DNA of 64,000 nt from Perca fluviatilis. Its lineage: Eukaryota; Chordata; Actinopteri; Perciformes; Percidae. The stretch lies in contig NC_053112.1 of the NCBI RefSeq assembly GCF_010015445.1, positions 38,266,665-38,330,664 on the forward strand. Direction: 5' to 3'. Shown in pieces: positions 10,281 through 21,425 of this stretch (positions are counted from its first letter, which is position 1; every line of letters begins with the position of its first letter). A program made the position numbers and the translations under genes. Under the pieces are notes generated by a model that was not told the origin of the DNA, ran no database searches, and saw only the letters and a program-made list of their open reading frames with translations.

Positions 10281-11764
10281 GATATGAACGACTGAGGAAG
10301 AGCCATTCATTGTACATAATTCCACCCATAATGAAAAGAGAAAGGAGAGGGAATTGAGGTGCGCAGAGGTAATCCGAGATATGGTTGCCTTAACCAGGCA
10401 TGACTAGGTCTGTCTGTCATATAACATTTTACTGACACAGTCAACACCTCAAAATTTAAGATAATTACCAAAGCTTTCATAAGGATTCATCTATGGGGAA
10501 CATTAATATCTGTACCAATCCTTTATTTTTATCCACCAACCCCCACTAAAACAAAACGCCAACCCTCACTCGTGGGTGCTAGAGGAATAGTCAGAAATCA
10601 ACAAAGTGCCTATTACCGGCAAATCCCTTCTGAAATATTTGTTAAGGGATATTTAACTGCATTTGACCAAAGTTGTGGAAGCAAATATGCAGGAAAGTGC
10701 CGTCTTGGTGGAAATGACGCGCCACTTGGATTGAACATGCGGGTTGACTCCTTAGTTATAGGGAGGGTTAATCCTCTGATGTTGTCCAGGAGGAATCTGC
10801 GGGCATGCCACGCCGTCGATGTTTGGCAACAGTTCATCTGGCAGCGTACATCCAGGGCTTCAACTCGTCTGAATTGGAAAATATGGCTTCCTGTGTGATC
10901 CTTCGGTGATGGACAGGTTCCGGCAACTCGCCACAGTTCCTCTGAAGGAACGAAAGCCTCCAGTCTTCTCTGCATTAGATTAAGTAGGGTATCTTATACC
11001 CACCTCTAAGATAATATTCATGTCGGTGGCAGCGCCGTGCTATATGAGAGAAGATCCTGGGGTCTCATTTACAAAACTGTAGCTGGATCCTTACTGGTGG
11101 CGCTTTCTTAAAAGCCTAAACCCGTACGGCAAAGTCTTATTTATAAAGCATATTTTAAAACATTTCTAAGCCATGTTTTCTCTTGAGGTACAAATTGCTA
11201 AATTACCGTTGCTGCCTCTTATCCACGCCATGTACCCCGCCTGCATTTTAACCATAAAATAGTCAATGCAAAGCACCTCATGAATGCTGATCGAGTATGT
11301 TAATGACCCTGGCAGATATTCTTTAGATTCAGCGAATCATGACGACTGGCGGAGAAAAACAAAAAAATCTCAGATGCTTTTGAATTGCTGCAAATTGAAT
11401 TTATAATTCCAGCCTGTTCTTTCATAGTGTAGGAAACCTGAGGTATAGACTACCTATATTAATAGTACCTTCCAAAACAAAGGCATTACGGCACTTTCGG
11501 GGGCAGCTTTGATATAACCGGCAGACCTATGAGATAGGATTTAACAGACCTATATATTATATCAAACAAGGCTTAGCAATAAAGTTGGAAGATTATATAT
11601 AATTATTTATGTAAAACACTAAGCTGTTCTGCCATTTCCCTCTGGAAACAGCCGGTGGCCCCAACTTAGTGTAGGACCTCTATTTGGACCGGGATGGCAT
11701 GGTTCCGGGCAGTTGCCCCTTACTGGACCCAATTCAGTACATAGATCCAAGAGTTCAGCTTTAG
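10281..11764. repeat. Block B1: non-perforin flank duplicated at 27162-28561
   Basis: Starts aggatatgaacgactgagg and ends ccaagagttcagctttag, directly joined to perforin sequence. It matches 27162-28561 throughout, with numerous small indels and some locally scrambled patches. The part at 10590-10960 resembles LINE 3' sequence (a tgttgtccaggaggaatctg motif also seen near 27650). No intact ORF. Confidence 0.8.
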
Positions 11765-12348
11765 GGTACACATTACATCCCCACCGGGTGTCTCTGGAGA
11801 GGGAAATAAAAGCAAAAACTGCTGTCGGACCTGCCAGGACAACCATGAGTGGACTGTCTGCAACAGACTTCAAAGACGGGTTTGTCAGTTGAGGCCTCTG
11901 CTAGCTTTGCAAGTACTGCTAGCATTAAGGCTGAGTACAAACACTGTCAGGCAAAGAAGCAGAAGTTAGGCTCTGGTAAAGTTTCAGCAGCACATTTAAT
12001 GAACGTATCACAGAGGGCCATTGGTGGACACATCAACGAGGCTGGCATCCTCTTTGAAGGCAAATCAAACCCCTCTGTCTATAACAACTGGCAGCTCAGA
12101 AAACCACACCTGATGTGGTCGAATAGCATAAATCCCCTGCACACCATACTGCCAACCGGTCATGTATTGCCAGAGCTAGACTGAGCAAGAGGGTGGAAGT
12201 AGTACATCAAGAAAAATGCAGTGTTGAAAAAATGCTCCAGAAACCTGTAAGATTGGGCACAGAGCCAGCAAAAGGTATCCTTGTGCTTGTGTTTTGCACC
12301 AGTAGTCAGAATATCAAGTCAAACTGCTGTCCTGCTGGGAAAGGTCTT
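11765..12348 (+). pseudogene. prf1: Perforin fragment P3 (MACPF to EGF-like part only)
   Basis: Perforin homology starts abruptly inside the MACPF signature, at GTHYI (ggtacacattac), after the foreign block B1 flank. It ends at ggtctt in the EGF-like/C2 boundary, before any C2 sequence. About 10 unrelated bases separate it from the upstream region of P4. There is no start codon, signal peptide, C2 domain or 3' UTR. It has several frame shifts, for example near 11785 and 11878, but the stretch around 11890-12000 still reads like the middle of P6. P5 has the same 5' breakpoint, so the truncation predates the duplication. A non-functional remnant. Confidence 0.85.
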
Positions 12349-12475
12349 ATTTTTTATAGTTTATTGATACAACTTAAGGACATATATTTCTCCCTTTTAA
12401 TTGCTTGATGAATGTTTAGGTACTGTCAACAACAGTTGACACATACACACAACATTAATAAAGGCACACACCACT

Positions 12476-12482
12476 TATAAAA
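12476..12482 (+). promoter_or_regulatory. TATA box of P4
   Basis: TATAAAA in the conserved tgtgtgagaatcac context. The CA tract that abuts the box at P2 and P6 is reduced here to a few scattered CA units. A putative first-exon donor (GTAAGA) follows at 12592. Confidence 0.55.
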
Positions 12483-12772
12483 TGTGTGAGAATCACATAG
12501 GCAAATAATCAAGACTCCACCTCCACATTACCACTACAACATGGGTCAGACATTGTAAGTTACTGAACAGAGCTTGCTGTCAACAGCCGAGGTAAGACCC
12601 TGAGTTCTCCCCTATCTAGTATAGTAGACAGCGTGAGTATAGCATAGTATAAAGCTATTCCTCAGTCATAAGTTTAGTGATATCCAATTTATATTGAAAT
12701 ATTACATGAATTGTTTAACTATTCTGTGTCCATGCCTTTAACCTTCTGTCCCTATTGATTTCTTCCATACAG

Positions 12773-14631
12773 ATGGCAAGGCTGTGGCATCTCATGCTCC
12801 TGTGCTGGGCATGGAGTCCTCTGTGTCTTCCATCCAGTGTAAGCTTCATTGGTACACCGGAGCAATGTGAAAAGGCTCACTTTGTCCCTGGTTACAATCT
12901 GGGTGGAGAAGGCTTCGATATCGTCACAATGGAGCCGAAAGGTGCCTATGTCATTGACACTGAAACATGGAAGCTTGGCAATGGCACTTGCAGGCTATAC
13001 ACAAACAGCTACATGAATAGAGAGAGCCAGAAGGTTCCAGCTGCCATGGTGGACTGGAGAACCCTCCCCAAGGGCAGTTTAAAGGTCTCCGTATCCAGTA
13101 TGATTCTGTCGAAACTCTTGTCAATGATTCTACATCATCCGTGTCCAATGATTGGAAAATTGGCCTTGAAATCCCTGTAGATCCGTCTGTCACTCTTGGT
13201 GTTGGTTTTGGAGGTTCCCACTCCAAAGAATCTACCTTTGCCATGCAAAGTCGAAACAAGACCACTACAACTTCTTTAGACATTCTGTCTACTGTAGCTT
13301 CTACCCGGTGAGTATATGCACAGATATTTGTCTTTTGTCATTAACTTCATGCTTAAAGTGACAAATATGAACATTACTGTAATCTTAATACTTAATACTG
13401 CAACTGACTACAAATGACGATCCCTGTGTTTTACAGCTACAGAATGGCAACAAAACCTCCACTGAGTCATGACTTTAAATCAGTTGTGAACTCCCTTCCG
13501 TCCTATTCTACGTAAGACAGAGACATCATATCGCAGTCTGATCGACACATATGGTACACATTACATCACACAAGTGTCTCTTGGGAGGGGAAATAAAAGC
13601 AAGCACTGCTATCGGACCTGCCAGACAACCATGAGTGGTCTGTCTGCAGACAAAGTCAAAGACTGTTTGTCAGTTGAGGCGTCTGCTAGCTTTGCAAGTA
13701 CTGCTAGCATTAAGGCTGAGTACAAACACTGTCAGGCAAAGAAAAGAAGTTAGGATCTGGTCAAAGTTTCAGCAGCACATTTAATGAACGTATCACAGAG
13801 GTCATTGGTGGAAACATCAACGAGGCTGACATCCTCTTTGAAGGCCAATCAAACCCCTCTGTCTATAACAACTGGCTTAGCTCACTGAAAACCACACCTG
13901 ATGTGGTCCGATACAACATAAAACCCTGCACACCATACCGCCAACCGGTCATATTGCCAGAGCCGGACTGAAGCAAGAGGTGGAGAAGTACATCAAGAAA
14001 AATGCAGTGTTAAAAAATGCTCAGAAAACCTGTAAGATTGGGCACAGAGCCAGCAAAAGGGATCCTTGTGCTTGTATTTGCACCAGTAGTCAGAATATCA
14101 AGTCAAACTGCTGTCCTGCTGGGAAAGGTCTTGCAACATTAAAGGTTTTCAGGCTATATGCAAAAGGTCTTTATGGTGATAGGTGGACTCAGACAGATGG
14201 TTCAGTGGTGGTTAGTTACAGTGATAAGAATAAGCGTACTGTCATCATAAATAACAATGACAATCCTAAATGGCCAGAGACATTTGAGTTTGGACCCATC
14301 GTCATTAACATGAAAAACAAACTTAAGTTCGGTGTTTATGATGAGGATTCTTACTGGAACAGTGATCCGCTTGGCGGGTGTTCATTTGATTCATGCGTAA
14401 AGGAAAAGTGGCGACAGCTGCATGTTAAATCACGGTACCTTCTTCTTCTCCTACATAGTAGAGTGTGCACCAAGTCTTGGTGGTGACCAATGTCAAGAAT
14501 ACATCCCTCCCCCGATGAGTCCCTCTTTGGCCAGGCCCGGTCTACACTCAGAAACGGGTGCCCTTCTTGGAGAGACAGGGAAGAGGAATGCTACATCAGT
14601 CAGTCAGGTTAAGGTCAATGGTTCGACATGA
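12773..14631 (+). pseudogene. prf1: Perforin-1-like P4, full length but frame-broken
   Basis: Coding exon 1 is 12773-13307 and coding exon 2 is 13437-14631, with the same splice sites as P2 and P6. It encodes the signal peptide, N-terminal block, MACPF domain (YGTHY near 13550), EGF-like cysteines and a C2 domain with NDNPKW, YDEDSYW and SDPLGG. Relative to its sister copies there are at least six length changes: near 13090, 13243, 13304 (extra C at the donor), 13507, 13745, 13922 and 14390-14412. No continuous frame survives. The one at 13243 (one A fewer in an A run) is shared with P2. The C-terminal tail is alpha type (SVSQVKV) and ends at 14629-14631. AATAAA follows at 14832. As sequenced it is a pseudogene; some breaks sit in homopolymers and could be errors. 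Confidence 0.75.
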
Positions 14632-14831
14632 GATGGGGTGATGAGAGAATAAGGATTTAAGTTTATTATTATCTTGCATCTAGTTAATCGCATATTTCAC
14701 ACTGTTCTTTATTTGACTTTTGTTAACAAAATAATTACACATACTCAATTTCTCAAATGTAATCCAAATACTGCATGTGTTTGTGTGAAATGTTCTTTTC
14801 TTCTGCTTCTGTTAAGTTAAAAAACTCTGCC

Positions 14832-14837
14832 AATAAA
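14832..14837 (+). terminator. Polyadenylation signal of P4
   Basis: AATAAA about 200 bases after the stop, in the same context as after P1 and P5. Confidence 0.6.
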
Positions 14838-15233
14838 GCATTGACAAAGACAACACAGGTGTCAGTGTGATTTATTGTAATAAAAATACTGTGTAGTTTG
14901 TGGTTACATGTAAAGTTGAAATGCATAATCATACAAATGCAAGCAAACAACTAACGTCAATATGGCACACATAAAAGGCTCTTCTCATTTTTCCTCTTCA
15001 TTTCATTCGATCATTCCTATACATGTTAGGGCTAACAAAACTGATGTTGTTTCTGGGCATTATGTCCATGAGAGGGCAACTGTAAGAGATACATAACTAC
15101 TTTATAGGTATATTTATTTCAACAGAAACATATTTTAAAAGATCTATATGCCTACACATTACAAAATAAACCATAAAACGTCATATACTCTAAATCTTAT
15201 AAATTGTTCTTTATATTGCAATTCAGTAAGTTA

Positions 15234-15336
15234 CTGTGCTCAGCATAAGTAAATACACCCATGCTAAACTTACAAAACCAAAAATCTTTTGGAAATTGAT
15301 CTTAATGATGGGTGTATTCACTTATGCTGAGCACTG
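15234..15336. mobile_element. 103-bp Tc1/mariner-type MITE
   Basis: Inverted ends ctgtgctcagcataagtaaa / reverse complement of ttatgctgagcactg, flanked by TA duplications. The spacers before P2 and P6 show the uninterrupted gttaac target, so both boundaries are fixed by comparison. Confidence 0.85.
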
Positions 15337-16198
15337 TAACTCGATCAAGCTGTTTCTTGATACAACTTAAGGACAGATACCTCTCCTTTGAATTGCTTTT
15401 GATGAATATTTAGTACTGTCAACAACAGAACATAGTCAATAGTATTTGGCCATAACTCGTGTTACGAACAAGAACCACAACCCCCGTTTAGGCTACAGAT
15501 CTCATACCTATGAGATAACTGATCTTGGAAGTGCAATATCTTTTAGAAATTAGACGTAAGCAGGTACGTAAGTAAGTAAGTAAGTGAACTTTATTTATAT
15601 AGCACCTTTCACAGACAAAGGGGTCACAAAGTGCTTTACAGTAAAACAAAAACAGAGCAAAGACAACACATACAAAGCTATATGGCTAATAAAATGCTTG
15701 TGTAAAAGATGAGTCTTCAGGTGTTTTTTAAAGGTTTCCAGAAAATCCAAAACTCTCAAGGCTAAAGGGAGAGAGTTCCAGAGCCCTGGGGCCACCACCG
15801 AAAACCGCACGATCACCTCTTGTTTTAAAACGTGTTCTAGAACAATTAAGAGCTCCTGGCTGAAGACCTCAAAGAGCGACCAGGAGTGTGTGCGTGCAGT
15901 AGTTCCTGGATGAACGAGGGAGCTTGGCCATGTAAGGCTCTATAGGTAATAGTTAAAATTTTTAAATTCACTCTAAAAACCAATCGGTAGCCAGTGAAGA
16001 GCCTTAAGCTCGGAGTAAGTGCGACCTCCTGCTGGTCTTAGATAAAGTCTTGCTGCTGCATTCTGCAATACGACTTGCAGTGAGCCCAAGGATGATTTGT
16101 TTAAGCAGGTGTATAGTACATTGCAATAATCCAAACGAGAGGAAACAAAAGCATGAACAAGCATCTCCATCTCTCTTTGAGAAACCACAGATCTAATT

Positions 16199-16834
16199 TT
16201 AGCAATGTTCCTGAGATGGAAAAAACAGGAAGCAAACCACAGACTTCACATGACTGTTAAAACACATAGATTTGTCAAAAATGACACCCAGATTACGCAC
16301 AGCATTACAGTCTGAAACTGATAGAGACCCAATGGCCTGCCTAATCCTAGGGGTAATGTTATCTGGGGCAAAGATCATCACCTCAGTTTTGTCAGAGTTT
16401 AATTGCAAGAAATTGTCAGGCATCCATTTGTTAATGGAGGCTAAACAATTGTGCAGCAAGGACAGTTTGTCTAGCTTATCGGGGCTAAAAGATAAATATA
16501 ACTGGATATCATCAGCATAACAATGGTAAGATATACCTTCGAAACTACTAATTTTACCAAGAGGGAGCATATAAAGACTAAATAGCAAAGGGCCAAGCAC
16601 AGAACCTTGAGGCACACCACAAGACAAAGGAGCAGAGTCTGACAAGTAAGTTCCCATAGACACAGAAAAACTCCTGTCTGAAAGATATGAAGAAAACCAG
16701 TCCAGAGCTGATCCAGTAATGCCCACCGTTGTTTTCAGTCTTTCAATCAGAGTGCAGTGGTCAACCGTATCGAACGCTGCACTCAGATCCAGAAGGACTA
16801 GAACAGAACATTTACCCCCATCAGCAGCCATCAA
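16199..16834 (-). pseudogene. LINE reverse transcriptase core
   Basis: RNA-templated DNA polymerase core of the L2-type LINE: the YADD active-site motif, preceded by the GVPQGSVLGP fingers motif and AFDTVDH. The frame is open here but shifted relative to the endonuclease part upstream (17413-18614) and the RT tail downstream (15595-16188). Confidence 0.9.
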
Positions 16835-17412
16835 AATGTCATTAGAGACTTTTAGGAGAGTAGTCTCAGTTGAATGGTTTTTCGAAAGCCAGACTGAAAT
16901 TTATCGAAAATATTATTAGAATCCAAAACTCTATTTAGCTGGCTTCGTAACAACCTTTTCCAAAAATTTTTGAAATGAAAGGCAATTTAGAAATAGGCCC
17001 GTAGTATTTTTAAACAAAGCTGCATCAAGATTGTTCTTTTCAATATGGGCTGGACAACAGCATGCTTAAAACAGCTAGGGACCTGGCCTAGCTGAAGAGA
17101 TAAATTTAAAATTGAAACCAAACATGGTCCGAAAGCAGATGTAATGTTTTTAAAAGTAAAGATGTTGGTAAAATATCAACAGGACTTTGGGAAGGTTTCA
17201 TCGAGCCCACTAGCTTAATTAAGTCATTCAGGGACAAAGGGGCAAAAGGAGTCCAGTACCGAAGTGTCTGATGAGTAACAATATGGACGCTTACTGATGG
17301 AATGATGCCTGCCCTGATAGCACTAACCTTGTCCACAAAATGAGACAAAAAACGGTTGCAGTCCACATTTGAAAACACAGGGACAGTACACGTAATAGGA
17401 GAAACAATGTTG

Positions 17413-18614
17413 TTAATAGTTTCCAAACAGAGCTTTTGGATTGTTTTTACAGGAAGAAATCAGCTTCGTAAAATAAGAGGCTCTAGCCTCCTTGATCGTT
17501 TCATTTAGGTCAATTAAGAGCTCTTTAAGATACAAGCGATGGACTTGAAGCTGAGTTACTTTCCATAAACGCTCAGTTCTCCGACGAATCGCCTCAAGCT
17601 GCGCAATGGCATCATTCATCCACGGAGTTGTATTAACAGAGGGTAATTCTCTAATTTTAAGAGGCGCCACTTTGTTCAGCAGCAGGGTGCAATGATCAAG
17701 AAACGACTGTGCACAAGCATCGACATCATCAGAAATAAAAACTGAGCTTAAATCAAATGCGTCTGAAAATTTCTCAACAGTGAGCCGGTTAATAAAACGT
17801 GAGCTGGACGCCCGTTTAGCAGGCACAGGATCAACATTACAAACAAGATCAAATGAGATGCATTTGTGATCACTAACAAATACATCATCGATGCAAACAT
17901 TATTAATGTTCAAACCATGAGAAAAAACAAGATCTAGCGTATGACCCTTGCTGTGCGTAGGACCCAACACATGCTGAGTAAAATTAAAAGATTCAGTGAT
18001 ATTTACGAAATCAACAGCATTTTTGCAAGTATCATCGTCCACATGAATATTAAAATCACCAGCAATAATCACTTTTTCCAGCTTAATGGTGGATGATAAG
18101 AAATCAGAAAAATCATTAAGAAAAGATGCCACTGGCCCAGGTGGCCGATATATTAAAATACAATAAAATGAACTGGAACGACCAACTTTAGTAATCTGTA
18201 GTTCAAAGGAAGAGTACACGTGCCAGCTCAATGACTGGCAGATAAAATGTTTTTAAAAACCACAGCAAGACCTCCACCTCGGCCTGTGAGTCTTGGGGTG
18301 CTGATAAAAGTACAATCAACAGGACAGAGCTCATTCAAGTGATAATATTCCAAAATCCCGTTGCCATGTTTCCGTAAGCAACATAAAGTCCATGTTCTGG
18401 AAGTTAATAAATCACTGAGCAAAAGAGACTTATTTGCAATTGAACGGGCATTTATTAAACCCATCCTGAGCGATGCAGGAGCATCTGAAGCAGAAAGAGA
18501 GGCTCGTGGCAGCGTTCTCGAATACCGGGAACACACACTGCGGCCAGAGGCAGGTTTTCTGCAGGGCACCGGACAGGAGCACAGGCGTTTGGGAAGACAG
18601 AGCGGGACGAGCAA
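17413..18614 (-). pseudogene. LINE AP-endonuclease, two frames
   Basis: N-terminal piece 18614-18228 and C-terminal piece 18231-17413, overlapping out of frame. The visible GDFNIH and VSDHK motifs are those of the APE-type nuclease that nicks the target DNA in L2/CR1 elements. Confidence 0.8.
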
Positions 18615-18688
18615 CCAGCAGCAGCGGCGAAGCCAAACACAGGCGCGAGGGAACAGCCGGGGGCCGGATGTATAAATACACTATAATC

Positions 18689-19516
18689 GTGTATAAAGTT
18701 ACTAGAGACCCTTACTTGAGTAAAAGTACAAGTGCTCTATCAAAAAGTGACTTGAGTAGAAGTTGAAGTGCTCTTTACACCACACTTAAGTGGAAGTACT
18801 AAAGTATTCAACATTTTTGTACTTAAGTATTGCAAGTAGTTCATTTTAAAATGTACTACTCAAGTACCGAAAGTATTGTGTTATTTAGTTATTAAAAAAT
18901 CAGTCAAAAGTTTGAATATCTATATTTTTATATTATGTCAAATGTTTAGCCAAGGCCATAGCCTAAAGAATTAACACATATTAAATATATTACATTATAT
19001 TAAAAATAACAAATACTGAAATAAAATGTACAATTATCACACTGTGCAAGTAAAATGAACATCCTCTCCAGCACAGTAATGATTAAAGCCCCAAAATTTC
19101 ACACACTAGCTAGTAACGTGATGAACAGGAAAGTTAGCAAGCTAGTACTCATATCAGACTGAAACAACTCAGGAATAGCTTAATCTGCTGCAACAATAGC
19201 TAAATAGAAAGAGTAAAAACTTACATTGAACTGGCAACCGTAATGTATCGGGGATTTCTTATGTAAATTAAGTAATTAGTAATCGTAACTAACGTGCAGC
19301 AGCTACACACACTGTAACCTCCACAGTCTCCGTAAAGCGTAGGAATTCACAACAGTAACAAGTACATAAAAATGTATCGGAGTAAAAGTATTTCATTCAT
19401 CGAAAATATGTACTCAAGAATAAAATTGGAAAAATAATACTCCAGTAGAGTATATATACAGCCTTTAGTACTTAAGTAGAGTAGTTGAAGTACTTCTTCG
19501 TTACTATACAGCTCTG
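18689..19516. mobile_element. Nonautonomous DNA element with acttgagtaaaagta ends
   Basis: The left end carries acttgagtaaaagtacaagt and the right end carries the inverted, degenerate counterpart up to gttactatacagctctgg. No coding content. Its subterminal sequence resembles 21739-23650 and 60484-62131. Class II nonautonomous element, probably hAT-like; superfamily not certain. Confidence 0.6.
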
Positions 19517-20135
19517 GATGTAAGTTTTCAGCCTGTGGGGAAAGTCTGCTGACTTTAATAGGGAAGTTATGGAACCACCACATAGTCGTAAGATTTAAAG
19601 GGTAGATACTTTCCCAGAGGCAAAGGGGGGGCACCTAGGTTGTGCCAGAGAGTAGAATTGTGACAATAGCTTAAAGGTAAGAAGGAAGAAGTTGTTTCCT
19701 TCACTGCCCTGTAAGCTAGTTTTAAACTTGATACGAGCTGCAACAGGGAGCCAGTGTGGTTGTGAATATCAGACTGGCAGCAGCATTTTGGACTAGTTGC
19801 AAATGTAGCAGGGGCTCAGGCGAGGGAGGGAGGTGCAGTTTTGGTAGGAGCTGACAAGCACTTGGATGACATACTGTACTAGTTACCTGTCCTCTGCATA
19901 TTCTATATATCCTAACCTTTTACACATCCCTTAACATTTTTTGCACATCCATACAGCATCTTTTTTTATGTTAATAGTTGTATAATAGTTATAATGTTTG
20001 TGTTACTTGTTTCTGTATTTATTGTTTGTTTATTTCATATTCATGTTTAATATGTTTATGTAAGCACCAACAACCAAGGCAAATTCCTCGTAAGTGCTAC
20101 TTGTTTGGCAATAAAAACCTTTTCTGATTCTGATT
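19517..20135. repeat. LINE fragments
   Basis: 19660-19830 resembles the RT-tail/3' region of the L2-type LINE on the minus strand (agcagcattttggactagttg). 19880-20135 reads on the plus strand as a LINE 3' end (aaggcaaattcctcgtaag, ggcaataaaa) with a ttctgattctgatt tail. Confidence 0.55.
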
Positions 20136-20141
20136 ATTGCT

Positions 20142-20486
20142 TTATTGAAGGACTGCACTCTGGACAGTTGGGATTTTTAAAGTGGGGTTGTATGAGGTAC
20201 AGTGTGGTGAAGGGGCCATGGCCCATCTCTGGTCCATATTCATCTCTACATCAGAGGGGGCAGTGAGGCAAGCGGGGGAAATTGAGGACCAGCGCAACCT
20301 TCTGCTGGGCATCCTGCTAGCCAGTGCGAGGCGTTGGACGGTGAGCTGGGTGGTCTCTGTGCCTCCGTCGGTTTCCAGCAGGATGTCGGGAGCTGAGCCG
20401 CCCTTTTCACTGAGACTTGGCTGGATCCTGGTGTCCCATTGCCATTTAAACGGGTGACTCTTTCTGTGTGCCAATCTGACGGCCAC
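20142..20486 (-). CDS. Unrecognised 114-codon ORF
   Basis: Open minus-strand frame in a GC-richer patch than its surroundings. The product begins MAVRLAHRKSHPFKW and contains SLSEKGGSAPDILLETDGG. No domain recognised. The plus strand is also open for 91 codons over the same place, which weakens the case. It could be a LINE or transposon remnant. Confidence 0.15.
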   Translation of the reverse strand: MAVRLAHRKSHPFKWQWDTRIQPSLSEKGGSAPDILLETDGGTETTQLTVQRLALASRMPSRRLRWSSISPACLTAPSDVEMNMDQRWAMAPSPHCTSYNPTLKIPTVQSAVLQ

Positions 20487-20519
20487 ACAATCCTTTATGA
20501 TAAATCATGCACAAGTTGA

Positions 20520-21425
20520 AGGAGCTGATGGGATTTTTATTTTTACATAGCCTACATTTTACATTTTTACTGGAGTTGTACTTTGTATGATTTCATGTGA
20601 CAAAATGAATATACATAGTTTGCAGTTTAAGAGTTAAACCTTCAAAGACGTTATGGTTCTTTACAGTAACCTAATGACTGACTTGTCTAAAAAAGTAGGC
20701 CTACATGGCCTATTCAATATGGTGCATCTTTCTTTCTTAGTTTAAGCTCCATAAACGGTAAAGCTTTTGCAAAGCAAGCTTCCTCATTCAAGTAAATGAG
20801 CTGGAACAGGGCAAAAATTGCTGCTTTGATGGAGGGCCATTCAAATAGTAAAAAGAAAGAATTGTGTACAGACAACAAATGCTGCTTATAGTTTATTATT
20901 ACACATATTATTCAATATATATACAGTATCTAGAGATTGTTTCGCAGTGTTTAAAAGTGGGATGCATCTGAAAACGTGGCAGCTAACAGATACAGTAGCA
21001 CAGTTTTACTGTGTGACACAGGAAGTTTGTATGCATAGGTGTGGATTTTGGTGGGGACAGTGGGTAGGCGTACCTATCAGATTTCGGTCCTGAGTCATTC
21101 TGTACCCACCACTTTTTTGAAAACCTCGAGCTCAATTTAGTAAAAAATAAAAAACGTTCATACCACACAATTCTGGAGCGACAGATTCCAACAAATCCAC
21201 AAAAATCTCTATCACCACAGGGCAGGCACAGACACAGCTGTCCTGCTGCTGCGCTGGCTACACGCTTCTCTGCTCACAACACTGCCTGTCGGGAAATTCT
21301 AAAAAGCTTAACGTGGTTTAATGTACCTAAACAACGATCAATGATCACCAAATTTCATGGCCATATCTTGTCATGAACACTTAAGCCTGTCAAAAAAACT
21401 AAACCGAAATTCAACGATTATAGAT
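20520..21425. other. Unannotated stretch
   Basis: No coding region or recognised repeat seen. Confidence 0.5.

Larger units (their letters stand above)
14632..15428. other. P4 3' flank and decapitated next perforin upstream region
   Basis: Homologous to the P1-P2 and P5-P6 spacers until about 15428 (ttagtactgtcaacaacag), just before where the CA tract and TATA box should be. Unrelated sequence follows. A perforin promoter, and presumably a gene, was therefore lost here. A small MITE lies at 15234-15336. Confidence 0.7.
15571..18680 (-). mobile_element. L2/CR1-type LINE, nearly full length
   Basis: Non-LTR retrotransposon running from about 18680 down to 15571. Its 3' end carries a (CTTA)n-like tail (aagtaagtaagtaag on the plus strand) and the tttatatagcacctttcaca end typical of fish L2 elements. 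In transcript order it encodes an AP-endonuclease N-terminal piece (GLINARSIANKSLLLSDLL) at 18614-18230, the endonuclease C-terminal part (GDFNIH, SDHK) at 18231-17413, reverse transcriptase at 16834-16199 (AFDTVDH, GVPQGSVLGPLLFSLYMLP, YADDIQLY) and the RT tail (SRLDYCN, LHWLP) at 16188-15595. Frame shifts separate the pieces, so it is inactive as sequenced. Confidence 0.9.
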
